The position numbers were made by a program, and so were the translations under genes. From assembly GCA_032622095.1 (NCBI GenBank), contig CP136062.1, positions 5,146,001 through 5,210,000 on the forward strand: a stretch of 64,000 bases of DNA. The letters run 5' to 3'. This DNA is from Siphonodentalium dalli (Eukaryota > Mollusca > Scaphopoda > Gadilida > Siphonodentaliidae). Under the pieces are notes generated by a model. The model saw only the letters and a program-made list of their open reading frames with translations. It ran no database searches and was not told the DNA's origin. Of this stretch, positions 42,826 to 55,800 are shown piece by piece (the stretch's first letter is position 1; each line of letters starts with the position of its first letter).

Positions 42826-44776
42826 ACTGGACACTTTTGCAACCCTTATTACTCGAAAAGTACCAGGAGTAGCACACTAAAACTTGGTACGTATCTTGGG
42901 ATCAAAGAGTTGTATGCCATCGTCGCATAACGAATATTGTCCGCGTTTTCCCCGAGGAGTTATCTCCCTTTATTTGAAAAAATGTCATTTTATTATCTCG
43001 GAAATTATAAGAAGCAGAGCATCGAAAATTAGACCGTATGCACATCTCGATATGCACTACTGCCCACGGGCATAAAAACTTGGGTCCGCCCTTTCCCTGA
43101 AGAGTTACCGCCCATAGTTGGCAAACCTCTATTTTATTGTACTCTGTTGTCCTCCCGTATCATTCCAGATAACTGTATTTGGTTTTTGTAGTCGTGTTGA
43201 CCGTTGTCAGCTTAGTCCGAGGAACAAAATTTGACAGGGTTGGACATATATTTTTACACTGGGGTGGGGGCAATATTTTCGCAATTTTTTTTTATTATTG
43301 ACATTCATCTATTTAAGTATGTAGATTCCCTGAACGAAAACAAACCCATACCGGAAAGGATTTTTGTAATCCGAGAAGAAATGCAAGAGTTACGGGCCCT
43401 CAAAGTTTGCAAGTGTCGGTCCCATGTGCTTGTGACCCTATCTCCTCCGAAGATGTCGAACTTTGGATGTCGTCTGATATCCCAGTGCGTGCGGTCTGAA
43501 GAGAGCACGCGATGGGCCAAATTTTGCCAGTGTCGGTTCAGTGTTGTGGGTCAGGGGAGGGGTGGTCCGGGGTACCAATTTTGTATTCTTCTCCGAATCG
43601 GATGAAACTTGGAATATAACATCCATACCGCCAACCGATCTAGAAACTGAAAGAATTTCGAAAATCCATTGAAAAATGTCAGAGTTGTGGGCCTTCAAAC
43701 AATGCAAATTTGGCCCCATATGCTTGTGATCACATCTCCTCCGAAGATGTCAAACTTTGGATGTCAACTGATACGCCAATGCGTGCGGTCTGAAGAGAGC
43801 ACGCGATGAGCCAAATTTTGCCAGTGTCGGTTCAGTGTTGTGGGTCAGGGGAGGGGTGGTCCGGGGTACCAAAATTTATTTCGTCTCCGAATCATATGAA
43901 ACTTGATATATAACATATACCATACACGTTGATCATAAAACTGAAAACAGATTGTAAATCCGTTAAAAAATGGCGGAGATTTGGGCCCTCAAACTTTGAA
44001 TGTGGGCCCGTATTCTTTCCAATAAACAAAATGTTATTCGTCTCTGAATCAGACAAAAATTATAACAAATAATCAATGTAAGTAGCTGATCACAATACTC
44101 AAAACAATTTTTAAATCCATTGGAAAATAACGGAGTTACGGGCTCTCAAAATTCGCATTTTGGGCCGGGTTTGACTATTTCCCAATCCCGTCACCCAATT
44201 TCGAGGCAGGGGTGGGGTCACTCCCAAACACTTGAGATCAACCCACACATGTTAAGGGAAAGATATAATCATCCTAATTCATATTTTCCGTCCCTTAACT
44301 GCGATTTATTGAGCTCATGATTTGCCCTATTATTATACTTCCATGGTGTAACCAAGGAAGTATATTGTTTTTCTACTGCGGCCGTTTTCTGTTTAATTGG
44401 AAATACTCAGAAACTAATGGGAGGAGGACCGCGAAATCTCTAGCGAATGTAGGCATCTAAGGTCTACTAAAAATAATGCTATCCGGATGTTGGTCCAATA
44501 TATTTTGACAGAGTTATGGCCCTTTTTCGATTATTTTTCATTATTATTATTATACTTCCATGGTGTAACCAAGGAAGTATATTGTTTTTCTACTGCGGCC
44601 GTTTTCTGTTTAATTGGAAATACTCAGAAACTAATGGGAGGAGGACCGCGAAATCTCTAGCGAATGTAGGCATCTAAGGTCTACTAAAAATAATGCTATC
44701 CGGATGTTGGTCCAATATATTTTGACAGAGTTATGGCCCTTTTTCGATTATTTTTCATTATTATTATTATTATTAT
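42826..44776. repeat. Type A monomer A9 with doubled tail (1951 bp)
   Basis: Standard A body. The tail module occurs at 44336-44552 and again from 44553, with a short (ATT) tract between. It is the last A monomer; type B follows. Confidence 0.95.
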
Positions 44777-46805
44777 ACTGGACACTTTTGCAACCCTTAT
44801 TACTCGAAAAGTACCAGGAGTAGCACACTAAAACTTGGTACGTATCTTGGGATCAAAGAGTTGTATGCCATCGTCGCATAACGAATATTGTCCGCGTTTT
44901 TCCCGAGGAGTTATCTCCCTTTATCTAAAACAATGTCATTTTATTATCTCGGAAATTATAAGGAGCAGAGCATCGAAAATTGGACTGTATGCACACCTCG
45001 ATATGCCCTACTGCCCACGGGCATCAGAACTTGTGTCCGCGCTTTCCCTGAGGAGTTACCGCCCATAGTTGGCAAACCTCTATTTGATTGTACTCTGTTG
45101 TCCTCTTGTATCATTCCAGATAACTGCATGTGGTTTTCATAGTCGTGATGACCGTTGTCAGTTTAGTCAGAGAAGGAAAATTTGACAGGGTCGGACATAT
45201 ATTTTGACACTGGGGTGGGGGGCAAAATTTTTGCAAAATAATTTTTTTTTTGACATTCATCTATTTAAGTTTATGTATTTCTCGAACGATAACAAACCCA
45301 TACCGGAAAGGATTTTTGAAATCCGAGAAGAAATGCAAGAGTTATGGGCCCTCAAAGTTTGCAATTTGGGCCGATGTGCTTGTGACCACATCTCCTCCGA
45401 AGGTATCGAACATAGGATATCATCTGATACGGCAACGTGTGCGGACGGAAGAGAGCACGCGATGGGCCAAATTTTGCCAGTGTCTGTTCATTATTGTGGG
45501 TCTGGGGAGGGGTGGTCCGTGGTACCAATTTTTAGTTCTTCTCCGAATCAGATGAAACTTGGAATATAACATCTCCAACATCAGTCGATCTCGAAATTTA
45601 AAGAATTTCGAAAATCCATCGAAAACTGACATAATTGCGGGCCCTCAAACTTTGCAATTTTGGACCCATGTGCTTGATAACACATCTCCTCCGAAGATAT
45701 CGAACATAGGATGTCATCTGATACGACAATACGTACGGATTGAAGAGGGCACGCGGTGGGCCAAATTTTGCCAGTGTCTGTTCAGTATTGTGGGTCTGGG
45801 GAGGGGTGGTCCATGGTACCAATTTTTAATTCTTTTTCGAATCAGATGAAACTTGGAATATAACATCTGCAACCTCAGCCGATCTAGAAACTGAAAGAAT
45901 TTCTAAAATCCATCGAAAACTGAAAGAATTGCGGGCCCTCAAACTTTGCAATTTTGGGCCCATGGATGTGCTTGATAACACATCTTTTCCGAAGATATCG
46001 AACCTAGGATGTAATCTGCTACTATAATCCGTACGGACTGAAGAGGGCACGCGGTGGGTGTAATTTTTCCAGTGTCGGTTCAGTATTGTGGGTCAGGGGA
46101 GGGGTAGTCCGTGGTACCATTTTTGTATTCTTCTCCGAATCAGATGAAACTTGGAATGTAACATCTACCATATACGTTGATCACGAAGCTGAAAACAGAT
46201 CGTAAATCCGTGTAAAAATGGCGGAGATTTTGGCAATCCAATTTTGAATTTGGGCCCATATGCTTTCCAATAACCAAAGTGTTATTCGGGTCCGAATCAG
46301 ATGAAATTTATGTTGTGCTATCTAGGTCAGCGGCAGATCGCAAAACTGAAAACAATTTTTAAATCCGTTGGAAACTAACGGAGTTACGGGTCCTCAAACT
46401 TCGCATTTTGTGCCAGGGTTGATGTTTTCCCAATCCCGTCACCCAATTTCGAGGTAGGGGTGGGGTCACGTCCAAACACTTGAGATCAACATACACATGT
46501 TAGGACAACATATACTCACCATACTTATATTTTCCGTCCCGAAACTGCGATTCTTTCCACTCATGATTTTCCCTATTATTATACTTCCATGGTGTAACCA
46601 AGGAAGTATATTGTTTTTCTACTGCGGCCGTTTTCTGTTTAATTGGAAATACTCAGAAACTAATGGGAGGAGGACCGCGAAATCTCTAGCGAATGTAGGC
46701 ATCTAAGGTCTACTAAAAATAATGCTATCCGGATGTTGGTCCAATATATTTTGACAGAGTTATGGCCCTTTTTCGATTATTTTTCATTATTATTATTATT
46801 ATTAT
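44777..46805. repeat. Type B satellite monomer B1 (2029 bp)
   Basis: Same plan as A, but diverged in the head (ATGCCCTACTGCCCACGGGC..TCAGAACTTGTG) and with three 294-bp subrepeats instead of two. GGGCCCTCAAA-type starts lie at about 45345, 45640 and 45933, then a shorter pair at 46228 and 46388. All G-tracts have lost the last run (CCGTGG or CCATGG). Overlapping frames of 101 and 121 codons are repeat artefacts. Confidence 0.94.
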
Positions 46806-48834
46806 ACTGGACACTTTTGCAACCCTTATTACTCGAAAAGTACCAGGAGTAGCACACTAAAACTTGGTACGTATCTTGGGATCAAAGAGTTGTATGCCAT
46901 CGTCGCATAACGAATATTGTCCGCGTTTTCCCCGAGGAGTTATCTCCCTTTATCTAAAAAAATGTCATTTTATTATCTCGGAAATTATAAGGAGCAGAGC
47001 ATCGAAAATTGGACTGTATGCACACCTCGATATGCCCTACTGCCCACGGGCATCAGAACTTGTGTCCGCGCTTTCCCTGAGGAGTTACCGCCCATAGTTG
47101 GCAAACCTCTATTTGATTGTACTCTGTTGTCCTCTTGTATCATTCCAGATAACTGCATGTGGTTTTCATAGTCGTGATGACCGTTGTCAGTTTAGTCAGA
47201 GAAGGAAAATTTGACAGGGTCGGACATATATTTTGACACTGGGGTGGGGGGCAAAATTTTTGCAAAATAATTTTTTTTTTGACATTCATCTATTTAAGTT
47301 TATGTATTTCTCGAACGATAACAAACCCATACCGGAAAGGATTTTTGAAATCCGAGAAGAAATGCAAGAGTTATGGGCCCTCAAAGTTTGCAATTTGGGC
47401 CGATGTGCTTGTGACCACATCTCCTCCGAAGGTATCGAACATAGGATATCATCTGATACGGCAACGTGTGCGGACGGAAGAGAGCACGCGATGGGCCAAA
47501 TTTTGCCAGTGTCTGTTCATTATTGTGGGTCTGGGGAGGGGTGGTCCGTGGTACCAATTTTTAGTTCTTCTCCGAATCAGATGAAACTTGGAATATAACA
47601 TCTCCAACATCAGTCGATCTCGAAATTGAAAGAATTTCGAAAATCCATCGAAAACTGACATAATTGCGGGCCCTCAAACTTTGCAATTTTGGACCCATGT
47701 GCTTGATAACACATCTCCTCCGAAGATATCGAACATAGGATGTCATCTGATACGACAATACGTACGGATTGAAGAGGGCACGCGGTGGGCCAAATTTTGC
47801 CAGTGTCTGTTCAGTATTGTGGGTCTGGGGAGGGGTGGTCCATGGTACCAATTTTTAATTCTTTTTCGAATCAGATGAAACTTGGAATATAACATCTGCA
47901 ACCTCAGCCGATCTAGAAACTGAAAGAATTTCTAAAATCCATCGAAAACTGAAAGAATTGCGGGCCCTCAAACTTTGCAATTTTGGGCCCATGGATGTGC
48001 TTGATAACACATCTTTTCCGAAGATATCGAACCTAGGATGTAATCTGCTACTATAATCCGTACGGACTGAAGAGGGCACGCGGTGGGTGTAATTTTTCCA
48101 GTGTCGGTTCAGTATTGTGGGTCAGGGGAGGGGTAGTCCGTGGTACCATTTTTGTATTCTTCTCCGAATCAGATGAAACTTGGAATGTAACATCTACCAT
48201 ATACGTTGATCACGAAGCTGAAAACAGATCGTAAATCCGTGTAAAAATGGCGGAGATTTTGGCAATCCAATTTTGAATTTGGGCCCATATGCTTTCCAAT
48301 AACCAAAGTGTTATTCGGGTCCGAATCAGATGAAATTTATGTTGTGCTATCTAGGTCAGCGGCAGATCGCAAAACTGAAAACAATTTTTAAATCCGTTGG
48401 AAACTAACGGAGTTACGGGTCCTCAAACTTCGCATTTTGTGCCAGGGTTGATGTTTTCCCAATCCCGTCACCCAATTTCGAGGTAGGGGTGGGGTCACGT
48501 CCAAACACTTGAGATCAACATACACATGTTAGGACAACATATACTCACCATACTTATATTTTCCGTCCCGAAACTGCGATTCTTTCCACTCATGATTTTC
48601 CCTATTATTATACTTCCATGGTGTAACCAAGGAAGTATATTGTTTTTCTACTGCGGCCGTTTTCTGTTTAATTGGAAATACTCAGAAACTAATGGGAGGA
48701 GGACCGCGAAATCTCTAGCGAATGTAGGCATCTAAGGTCTACTAAAAATAATGCTATCCGGATGTTGGTCCAATATATTTTGACAGAGTTATGGCCCTTT
48801 TTCGATTATTTTTCATTATTATTATTATTATTAT
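46806..48834. repeat. Type B satellite monomer B2 (2029 bp)
   Basis: Near-identical to B1 (a few substitutions in the head and one in the second subrepeat). Confidence 0.95.
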
Positions 48835-50569
48835 ACTGGACACTTTTGCAACCCTTATTACTCGAAAAGTACCAGGAGTAGCACACTAAAACTTGGTACG
48901 TATCTTGGGATCAAAGAGTTGTATGCCATCGTCGCATAACGAATATTGTCCGCGTTTTCCCCGAGGAGTTATCTCCCTTTATCTAAAAAAATGTCATTTT
49001 ATTATCTCGGAAATTATAAGGAGCAGAGCATCGAAAATTGGACTGTATGCACACCTCGATATGCCCTACTGCCCACGGGCATCAGAACTTGTGTCCGCGC
49101 TTTCCCTGAGGAGTTACCGCCCATAGTTGGCAAACCTCTATTTGATTGTACTCTGTTGTCCTCTTGTATCATTCCAGATAACTGCATGTGGTTTTCATAG
49201 TCGTGATGACCGTTGTCAGTTTAGTCAGAGAAGGAAAATTTGACAGGGTCGGACATATATTTTGACACTGGGGTGGGGGGCAAAATTTTTGCAAAATAAT
49301 TTTTTTTTTGACATTCATCTATTTAAGTTTATGTATTTCTCGAACGATAACAAACCCATACCGGAAAGGATTTTTGAAATCCGAGAAGAAATGCAAGAGT
49401 TATGGGCCCTCAAAGTTTGCAATTTGGGCCGATGTGCTTGTGACCACATCTCCTCCGAAGGTATCGAACATAGGATATCATCTGATACGGCAACGTGTGC
49501 GGACGGAAGAGAGCACGCGATGGGCCAAATTTTGCCAGTGTCTGTTCAGTATTGTGGGTCTGGGGAGGGGTGGTCCATGGTACCAATTTTTAATTCTTTT
49601 TCGAATCAGATGAAACTTGGAATATAACATCTGCAACCTCAGCCGATCTAGAAACTGAAAGAATTTCTAAAATCCATCGAAAACTGAAAGAATTGCGGGC
49701 CCTCAAACTTTGCAATTTTGGGCCCATGGATGTGCTTGATAACACATCTTTTCCGAAGATATCGAACCTAGGATGTAATCTGCTACTATAATCCGTACGG
49801 ACTGAAGAGGGCACGCGGTGGGTGTAATTTTTCCAGTGTCGGTTCAGTATTGTGGGTCAGGGGAGGGGTAGTCCGTGGTACCATTTTTGTATTCTTCTCC
49901 GAATCAGATGAAACTTGGAATGTAACATCTACCATATACGTTGATCACGAAGCTGAAAACAGATCGTAAATCCGTGTAAAAATGGCGGAGATTTTGGCAA
50001 TCCAATTTTGAATTTGGGCCCATATGCTTTCCAATAACCAAAGTGTTATTCGGGTCCGAATCAGATGAAATTTATGTTGTGCTATCTAGGTCAGCGGCAG
50101 ATCGCAAAACTGAAAACAATTTTTAAATCCGTTGGAAACTAACGGAGTTACGGGTCCTCAAACTTCGCATTTTGTGCCAGGGTTGATGTTTTCCCAATCA
50201 CGTCACCCAATTTCGAGGTAGGGGTGGGGTCACGTCCAAACACTTGAGATCAACATACACATGTTAGGACAACATATACTCACCATACTTATATTTTCCG
50301 TCCCGAAACTGCGATTCTTTCCACTCATGATTTTCCCTATTATTATACTTCCATGGTGTAACCAAGGAAGTATATTGTTTTTCTACTGCGGCCGTTTTCT
50401 GTTTAATTGGAAATACTCAGAAACTAATGGGAGGAGGACCGCGAAATCTCTAGCGAATGTAGGCATCTAAGGTCTACTAAAAATAATGCTATCCGGATGT
50501 TGGTCCAATATATTTTGACAGAGTTATGGCCCTTTTTCGATTATTTTTCATTATTATTATTATTATTAT
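48835..50569. repeat. Type B monomer B3, one subrepeat lost (1735 bp)
   Basis: 294 bp shorter than B2. The first subrepeat passes into the second within TGTCTGTTCA(G)TATTGTGGG, since it carries the second subrepeat's CCATGG and TTCTTTTTCG variants downstream. This is a clean homologous deletion of one repeat. Confidence 0.93.
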
Positions 50570-52806
50570 ACTGGACACTTTTGCAACCCTTATTACTCGA
50601 AAAGTACCAGGAGTAGCACACTAAAACTTGGTACGTATCTTGGGATCAAAGAGTTGTATGCCATCGTCGCATAACGAATATTGTCCGCGTTTTCCCCGAG
50701 GAGTTATCTCCCTTTATCTAAAAAAATGTCATTTTATTATCTCGGAAATTATAAGGAGCAGAGCATCGAAAATTGGACTGTATGCACACCTCGATATGCC
50801 CTACTGCCCACGGGCATCAGAACTTGTGTCCGCGCTTTCCCTGAGGAGTTACCGCCCATAGTTGGCAAACCTCTATTTGATTGTACTCTGTTGTCCTCTT
50901 GTATCATTCCAGATAACTGCATGTGGTTTTCATAGTCGTGATGACCGTTGTCAGTTTAGTCAGAGAAGGAAAATTTGACAGGGTCGGACATATATTTTGA
51001 CACTGGGGTGGGGGGCAAAATTTTTGCAAAATAATTTTTTTTTTGACATTCATCTATTTAAGTTTATGTATTTCTCGAACGATAACAAACCCATACCGGA
51101 AAGGATTTTTGAAATCCGAGAAGAAATGCAAGAGTTATGGGCCCTCAAAGTTTGCAATTTGGGCCGATGTGCTTGTGACCACATCTCCTCCGAAGGTATC
51201 GAACATAGGATATCATCTGATACGGCAACGTGTGCGGACGGAAGAGAGCACGCGATGGGCCAAATTTTGCCAGTGTCTGTTCATTATTGTGGGTCTGGGG
51301 AGGGGTGGTCCGTGGTACCAATTTTTAATTCTTTTTCGAATCAGATGAAACTTGGAATATAACATCTCCAACATCAGTCGATCTCGAAATTGAAAGAATT
51401 TCGAAAATCCATCGAAAACTGACATAATTGCGGGCCCTCAAACTTTGCAATTTTGGACCCATGTGCTTGATAACACATCTCCTCCGAAGATATCGAACAT
51501 AGGATGTCATCTGATACGACAATACGTACGGATTGAAGAGGGCACGCGGTGGGCCAAATTTTGCCAGTGTCTGTTCAGTATTGTGGGTCTGGGGAGGGGT
51601 GGTCCATGGTACCAATTTTTAATTCTTTTTCGAATCAGATGAAACTTGGAATATAACATCTGCAACCTCAGCCGATCTAGAAACTGAAAGAATTTCTAAA
51701 ATCCATCGAAAACTGAAAGAATTGCGGGCCCTCAAACTTTGCAATTTTGGGCCCATGGATGTGCTTGATAACACATCTTTTCCGAAGATATCGAACCTAG
51801 GATGTAATCTGCTACTATAATCCGTACGGACTGAAGAGGGCACGCGGTGGGTGTAATTTTTCCAGTGTCGGTTCAGTATTGTGGGTCAGGGGAGGGGTAG
51901 TCCGTGGTACCATTTTTGTATTCTTCTCCGAATCAGATGAAACTTGGAATGTAACATCTACCATATACGTTGATCACGAAGCTGAAAACAGATCGTAAAT
52001 CCGTGTAAAAATGGCGGAGATTTTGGCAATCCAATTTTGAATTTGGGCCCATATGCTTTCCAATAACCAAAGTGTTATTCGGGTCCGAATCAGATGAAAT
52101 TTATGTTGTGCTATCTAGGTCAGCGGCAGATCGCAAAACTGAAAACAATTTTTAAATCCGTTGGAAACTAACGGAGTTACGGGTCCTCAAACTTCGCATT
52201 TTGTGCCAGGGTTGATGTTTTCCCAATCCCGTCACCCAATTTCGAGGTAGGGGTGGGGTCACGTCCAAACACTTGAGATCAACATACACATGTTAGGACA
52301 ACATATACTCACCATACTTATATTTTCCGTCCCGAAACTGCGATTCTTTCCACTCATGATTTTCCCTATTATTATACTTCCATGGTGTAACCAAGGAAGT
52401 ATATTGTTTTTCTACTGCGGCCGTTTTCTGTTTAATTGGAAATACTCAGAAACTAATGGGAGGAGGACCGCGAAATCTCTAGCGAATGTAGGCATCTAAG
52501 GTCTACTAAAAATAATGCTATCCGGATGTTGGTCCAATATATTTTGACAGAGTTATGGCCCTTTTTCGATTATTTTTCATTATTATACTTCCATGGTGTA
52601 ACCAAGGAAGTATATTGTTTTTCTACTGCGGCCGTTTTCTGTTTAATTGGAAATACTCAGAAACTAATAGGAGGAGGACCGCGAAATCTCTAGCGAATGT
52701 AGGCATCTAAGGTCTACTAAAAATAATGCTATCCGGATGTTGGTCCAATATATTTTGACAGAGTTATGGCCCTTTTTCGATTATTTTTCATTATTATTAT
52801 TATTAT
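50570..52806. repeat. Type B monomer B4, doubled tail and conversion patch (2237 bp)
   Basis: Full three-subrepeat body with a patch in the first subrepeat (AATTCTTTTTCG instead of AGTTCTTCTCCG, about 51326-51340) copied from another subrepeat. The tail module occurs at 52375-52585 (AACTAATGGG variant) and from 52586 (AACTAATAGG variant, as in B5-B10). Confidence 0.92.
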
Positions 52807-55800
52807 ACTGGACACTTTTGCAACCCTTATTACTCGAAAAGTACCAGGAGTAGCACACTAAAACTTGGTACGTATCTTGGGATCAAAGAGTTGTATGCCA
52901 TCGTCGCATAACGAATATTGTCCGCGTTTTCCCCGAGGAGTTATCTCCCTTTATCTAAAAATATGTCATTTTATTATCTCGGAAATTATAAGGAGCAGAG
53001 CATCGAAAATTGGACTGTATGCACACCTCGATATGCCCTACTGCCCACGGGCATCAGAACTTGTGTCCGCGCTTTCCCTGAGGAGTTACCGCCCATAGTT
53101 GGCAAACCTCTATTTGATTGTACTCTGTTGTCCTCTTGTATCATTCCAGATAACTGCATGTGGTTTTCATAGTCGTGTTGACCGTTGTCAGTTTAGTCAG
53201 AGAAGAAAAATTTGACAGGGTTGGACATATATTTTGACACTGGGGTGGGGGGCAAAATTTTTGCAAAATAAAATTTTGTTTGACATTCATCTATTTAAGT
53301 TTATGTATTTCTCGAACGATAACAAACCCATACCGGAAAGGATTTTTGAAATCCGAGAAGAAATGCAAGAGTTACGGGCCCTCAAAGTTTGCAATTTGGG
53401 CCGATGTGCTTGTGACCACATCTCCTCCGAAGGTATCGAACATAGGATATCATCTGATACGGCAACGTGTGCGGACGGAAGAGAGCACGCGATGGGCCAA
53501 ATTTTGCCAGTGTCTGTTCATTATTGTGGGTCTGGGGAGGGGTGGTCCGTGGTACCAATTTTTAATTCTTTTTCGAATCAGATGAAACTTGGAATATAAC
53601 ATCTGCAACCTCAGCCGATCTAGAAACTGAAAGAATTTCTAAAATCCATCGAAAACTGAAAGAATTTCGGGCCCTCAAACTTTGCAATTTTGGGCCCATG
53701 GATGTGCTTGATAACACATCTTTTCCGAAGATATCGAACCTAGGATGTAATCTGCTACTATAATCCGTACGGACTGAAGAGGGCACGCGGTGGGTGTAAT
53801 TTTTCCAGTGTCGGTTCAGTATTGTGGGTCAGGGGAGGGGTAGTCCGTGGTACCATTTTTGTATTCTTCTCCGAATCAGATGAAACTTGGAATGTAACAT
53901 CTACCATATACGTTGATCACGAAGCTGAAAACAGATCGTAAATCCGTCTAAAAATGGCGGAGATTTTGGCAATCCAATTTTGAATTTGGGCCCATTTGCT
54001 TTCCAATAACCAAAGTGTTATTCGGGTCCGAATCAGATGAAATTTATGTTGTGCAATCTAGGTCAGCGGCAGATCGCAAAACTGAAAACAATTTTTAAAT
54101 CCGTTGGAAACTAACGGAGTTACGGGCCCTCAAACTTCGCATTTTGTGCCAGGGTTGATGTTTTCCCAATCCCGTCACCCAATTTCGAGGTAGGGGGTGG
54201 GGTCACGTCCAAACACTTGAGATCAACATACACATGTTAGGACAACATATACTCACCATACTTATATTTTCCGTCCCGAAACTGCGATTCTTTCCACTCA
54301 TGATTTTCCCTATTATTATACTTCCATGGTGTAACCAAGGAAGTATATTGTTTTTCTACTGCGGCCGTTTTCTGTTTAATTGGAAATACTCAGAAACTAA
54401 TAGGAGGAGGACCGCGAAATCTCTAGCGAATGTAGGCATCTAAGGTCTACTAAAAATAATGCTATCCGGATGTTGGTCCAATATATTTTGACAGAGTTAT
54501 GGCCCTTTTTCGATTATTTTTCATTATTATTATTATTATACTGGACACTTTTGCAACCCTTATTACTCGAAAAGTACCAGGAGTAGCACACTAAAACTTG
54601 GTACGTATCTTGGGATCAAAGAGTTGTATGCCATCGTCGCATAACGAATATTGTCCGCGTTTTCCCCGAGGAGTTATCTCCCTTTATCTAAAAATATGTC
54701 ATTTTATTATCTCGGAAATTATAAGGAGCAGAGCATCGAAAATTGGACTGTATGCACACCTCGATATGCCCTACTGCCCACGGGCATCAGAACTTGTGTC
54801 CGCGCTTTCCCTGAGGAGTTACCGCCCATAGTTGGCAAACCTCTATTTGATTGTACTCTGTTGTCCTCTTGTATCATTCCAGATAACTGCATGTGGTTTT
54901 CATAGTCGTGTTGACCGTTGTCAGTTTAGTCAGAGAAGAAAAATTTGACAGGGTTGGACATATATTTTGACACTGGGGTGGGGGGCAAAATTTTTGCAAA
55001 ATAAAATTTTGTTTGACATTCATCTATTTAAGTTTATGTATTTCTCGAACGATAACAAACCCATACCGGAAAGGATTTTTGAAATCCGAGAAGAAATGCA
55101 AGAGTTACGGGCCCTCAAAGTTTGCAATTTGGGCCGATGTGCTTGTGACCACATCTCCTCCGAAGGTATCGAACATAGGATATCATCTGATACGGCAACG
55201 TGTGCGGACGGAAGAGAGCACGCGATGGGCCAAATTTTGCCAGTGTCTGTTCATTATTGTGGGTCTGGGGAGGGGTGGTCCGTGGTACCAATTTTTAATT
55301 CTTTTTCGAATCAGATGAAACTTGGAATATAACATCTGCAACCTCAGCCGATCTAGAAACTGAAAGAATTTCTAAAATCCATCGAAAACTGAAAGAATTT
55401 CGGGCCCTCAAACTTTGCAATTTTGGGCCCATGGATGTGCTTGATAACACATCTTTTCCGAAGATATCGAACCTAGGATGTAATCTGCTACTATAATCCG
55501 TACGGACTGAAGAGGGCACGCGGTGGGTGTAATTTTTCCAGTGTCGGTTCAGTATTGTGGGTCAGGGGAGGGGTAGTCCGTGGTACCATTTTTGTATTCT
55601 TCTCCGAATCAGATGAAACTTGGAATGTAACATCTACCATATACGTTGATCACGAAGCTGAAAACAGATCGTAAATCCGTCTAAAAATGGCGGAGATTTT
55701 GGCAATCCAATTTTGAATTTGGGCCCATTTGCTTTCCAATAACCAAAGTGTTATTCGGGTCCGAATCAGATGAAATTTATGTTGTGCAATCTAGGTCAGC

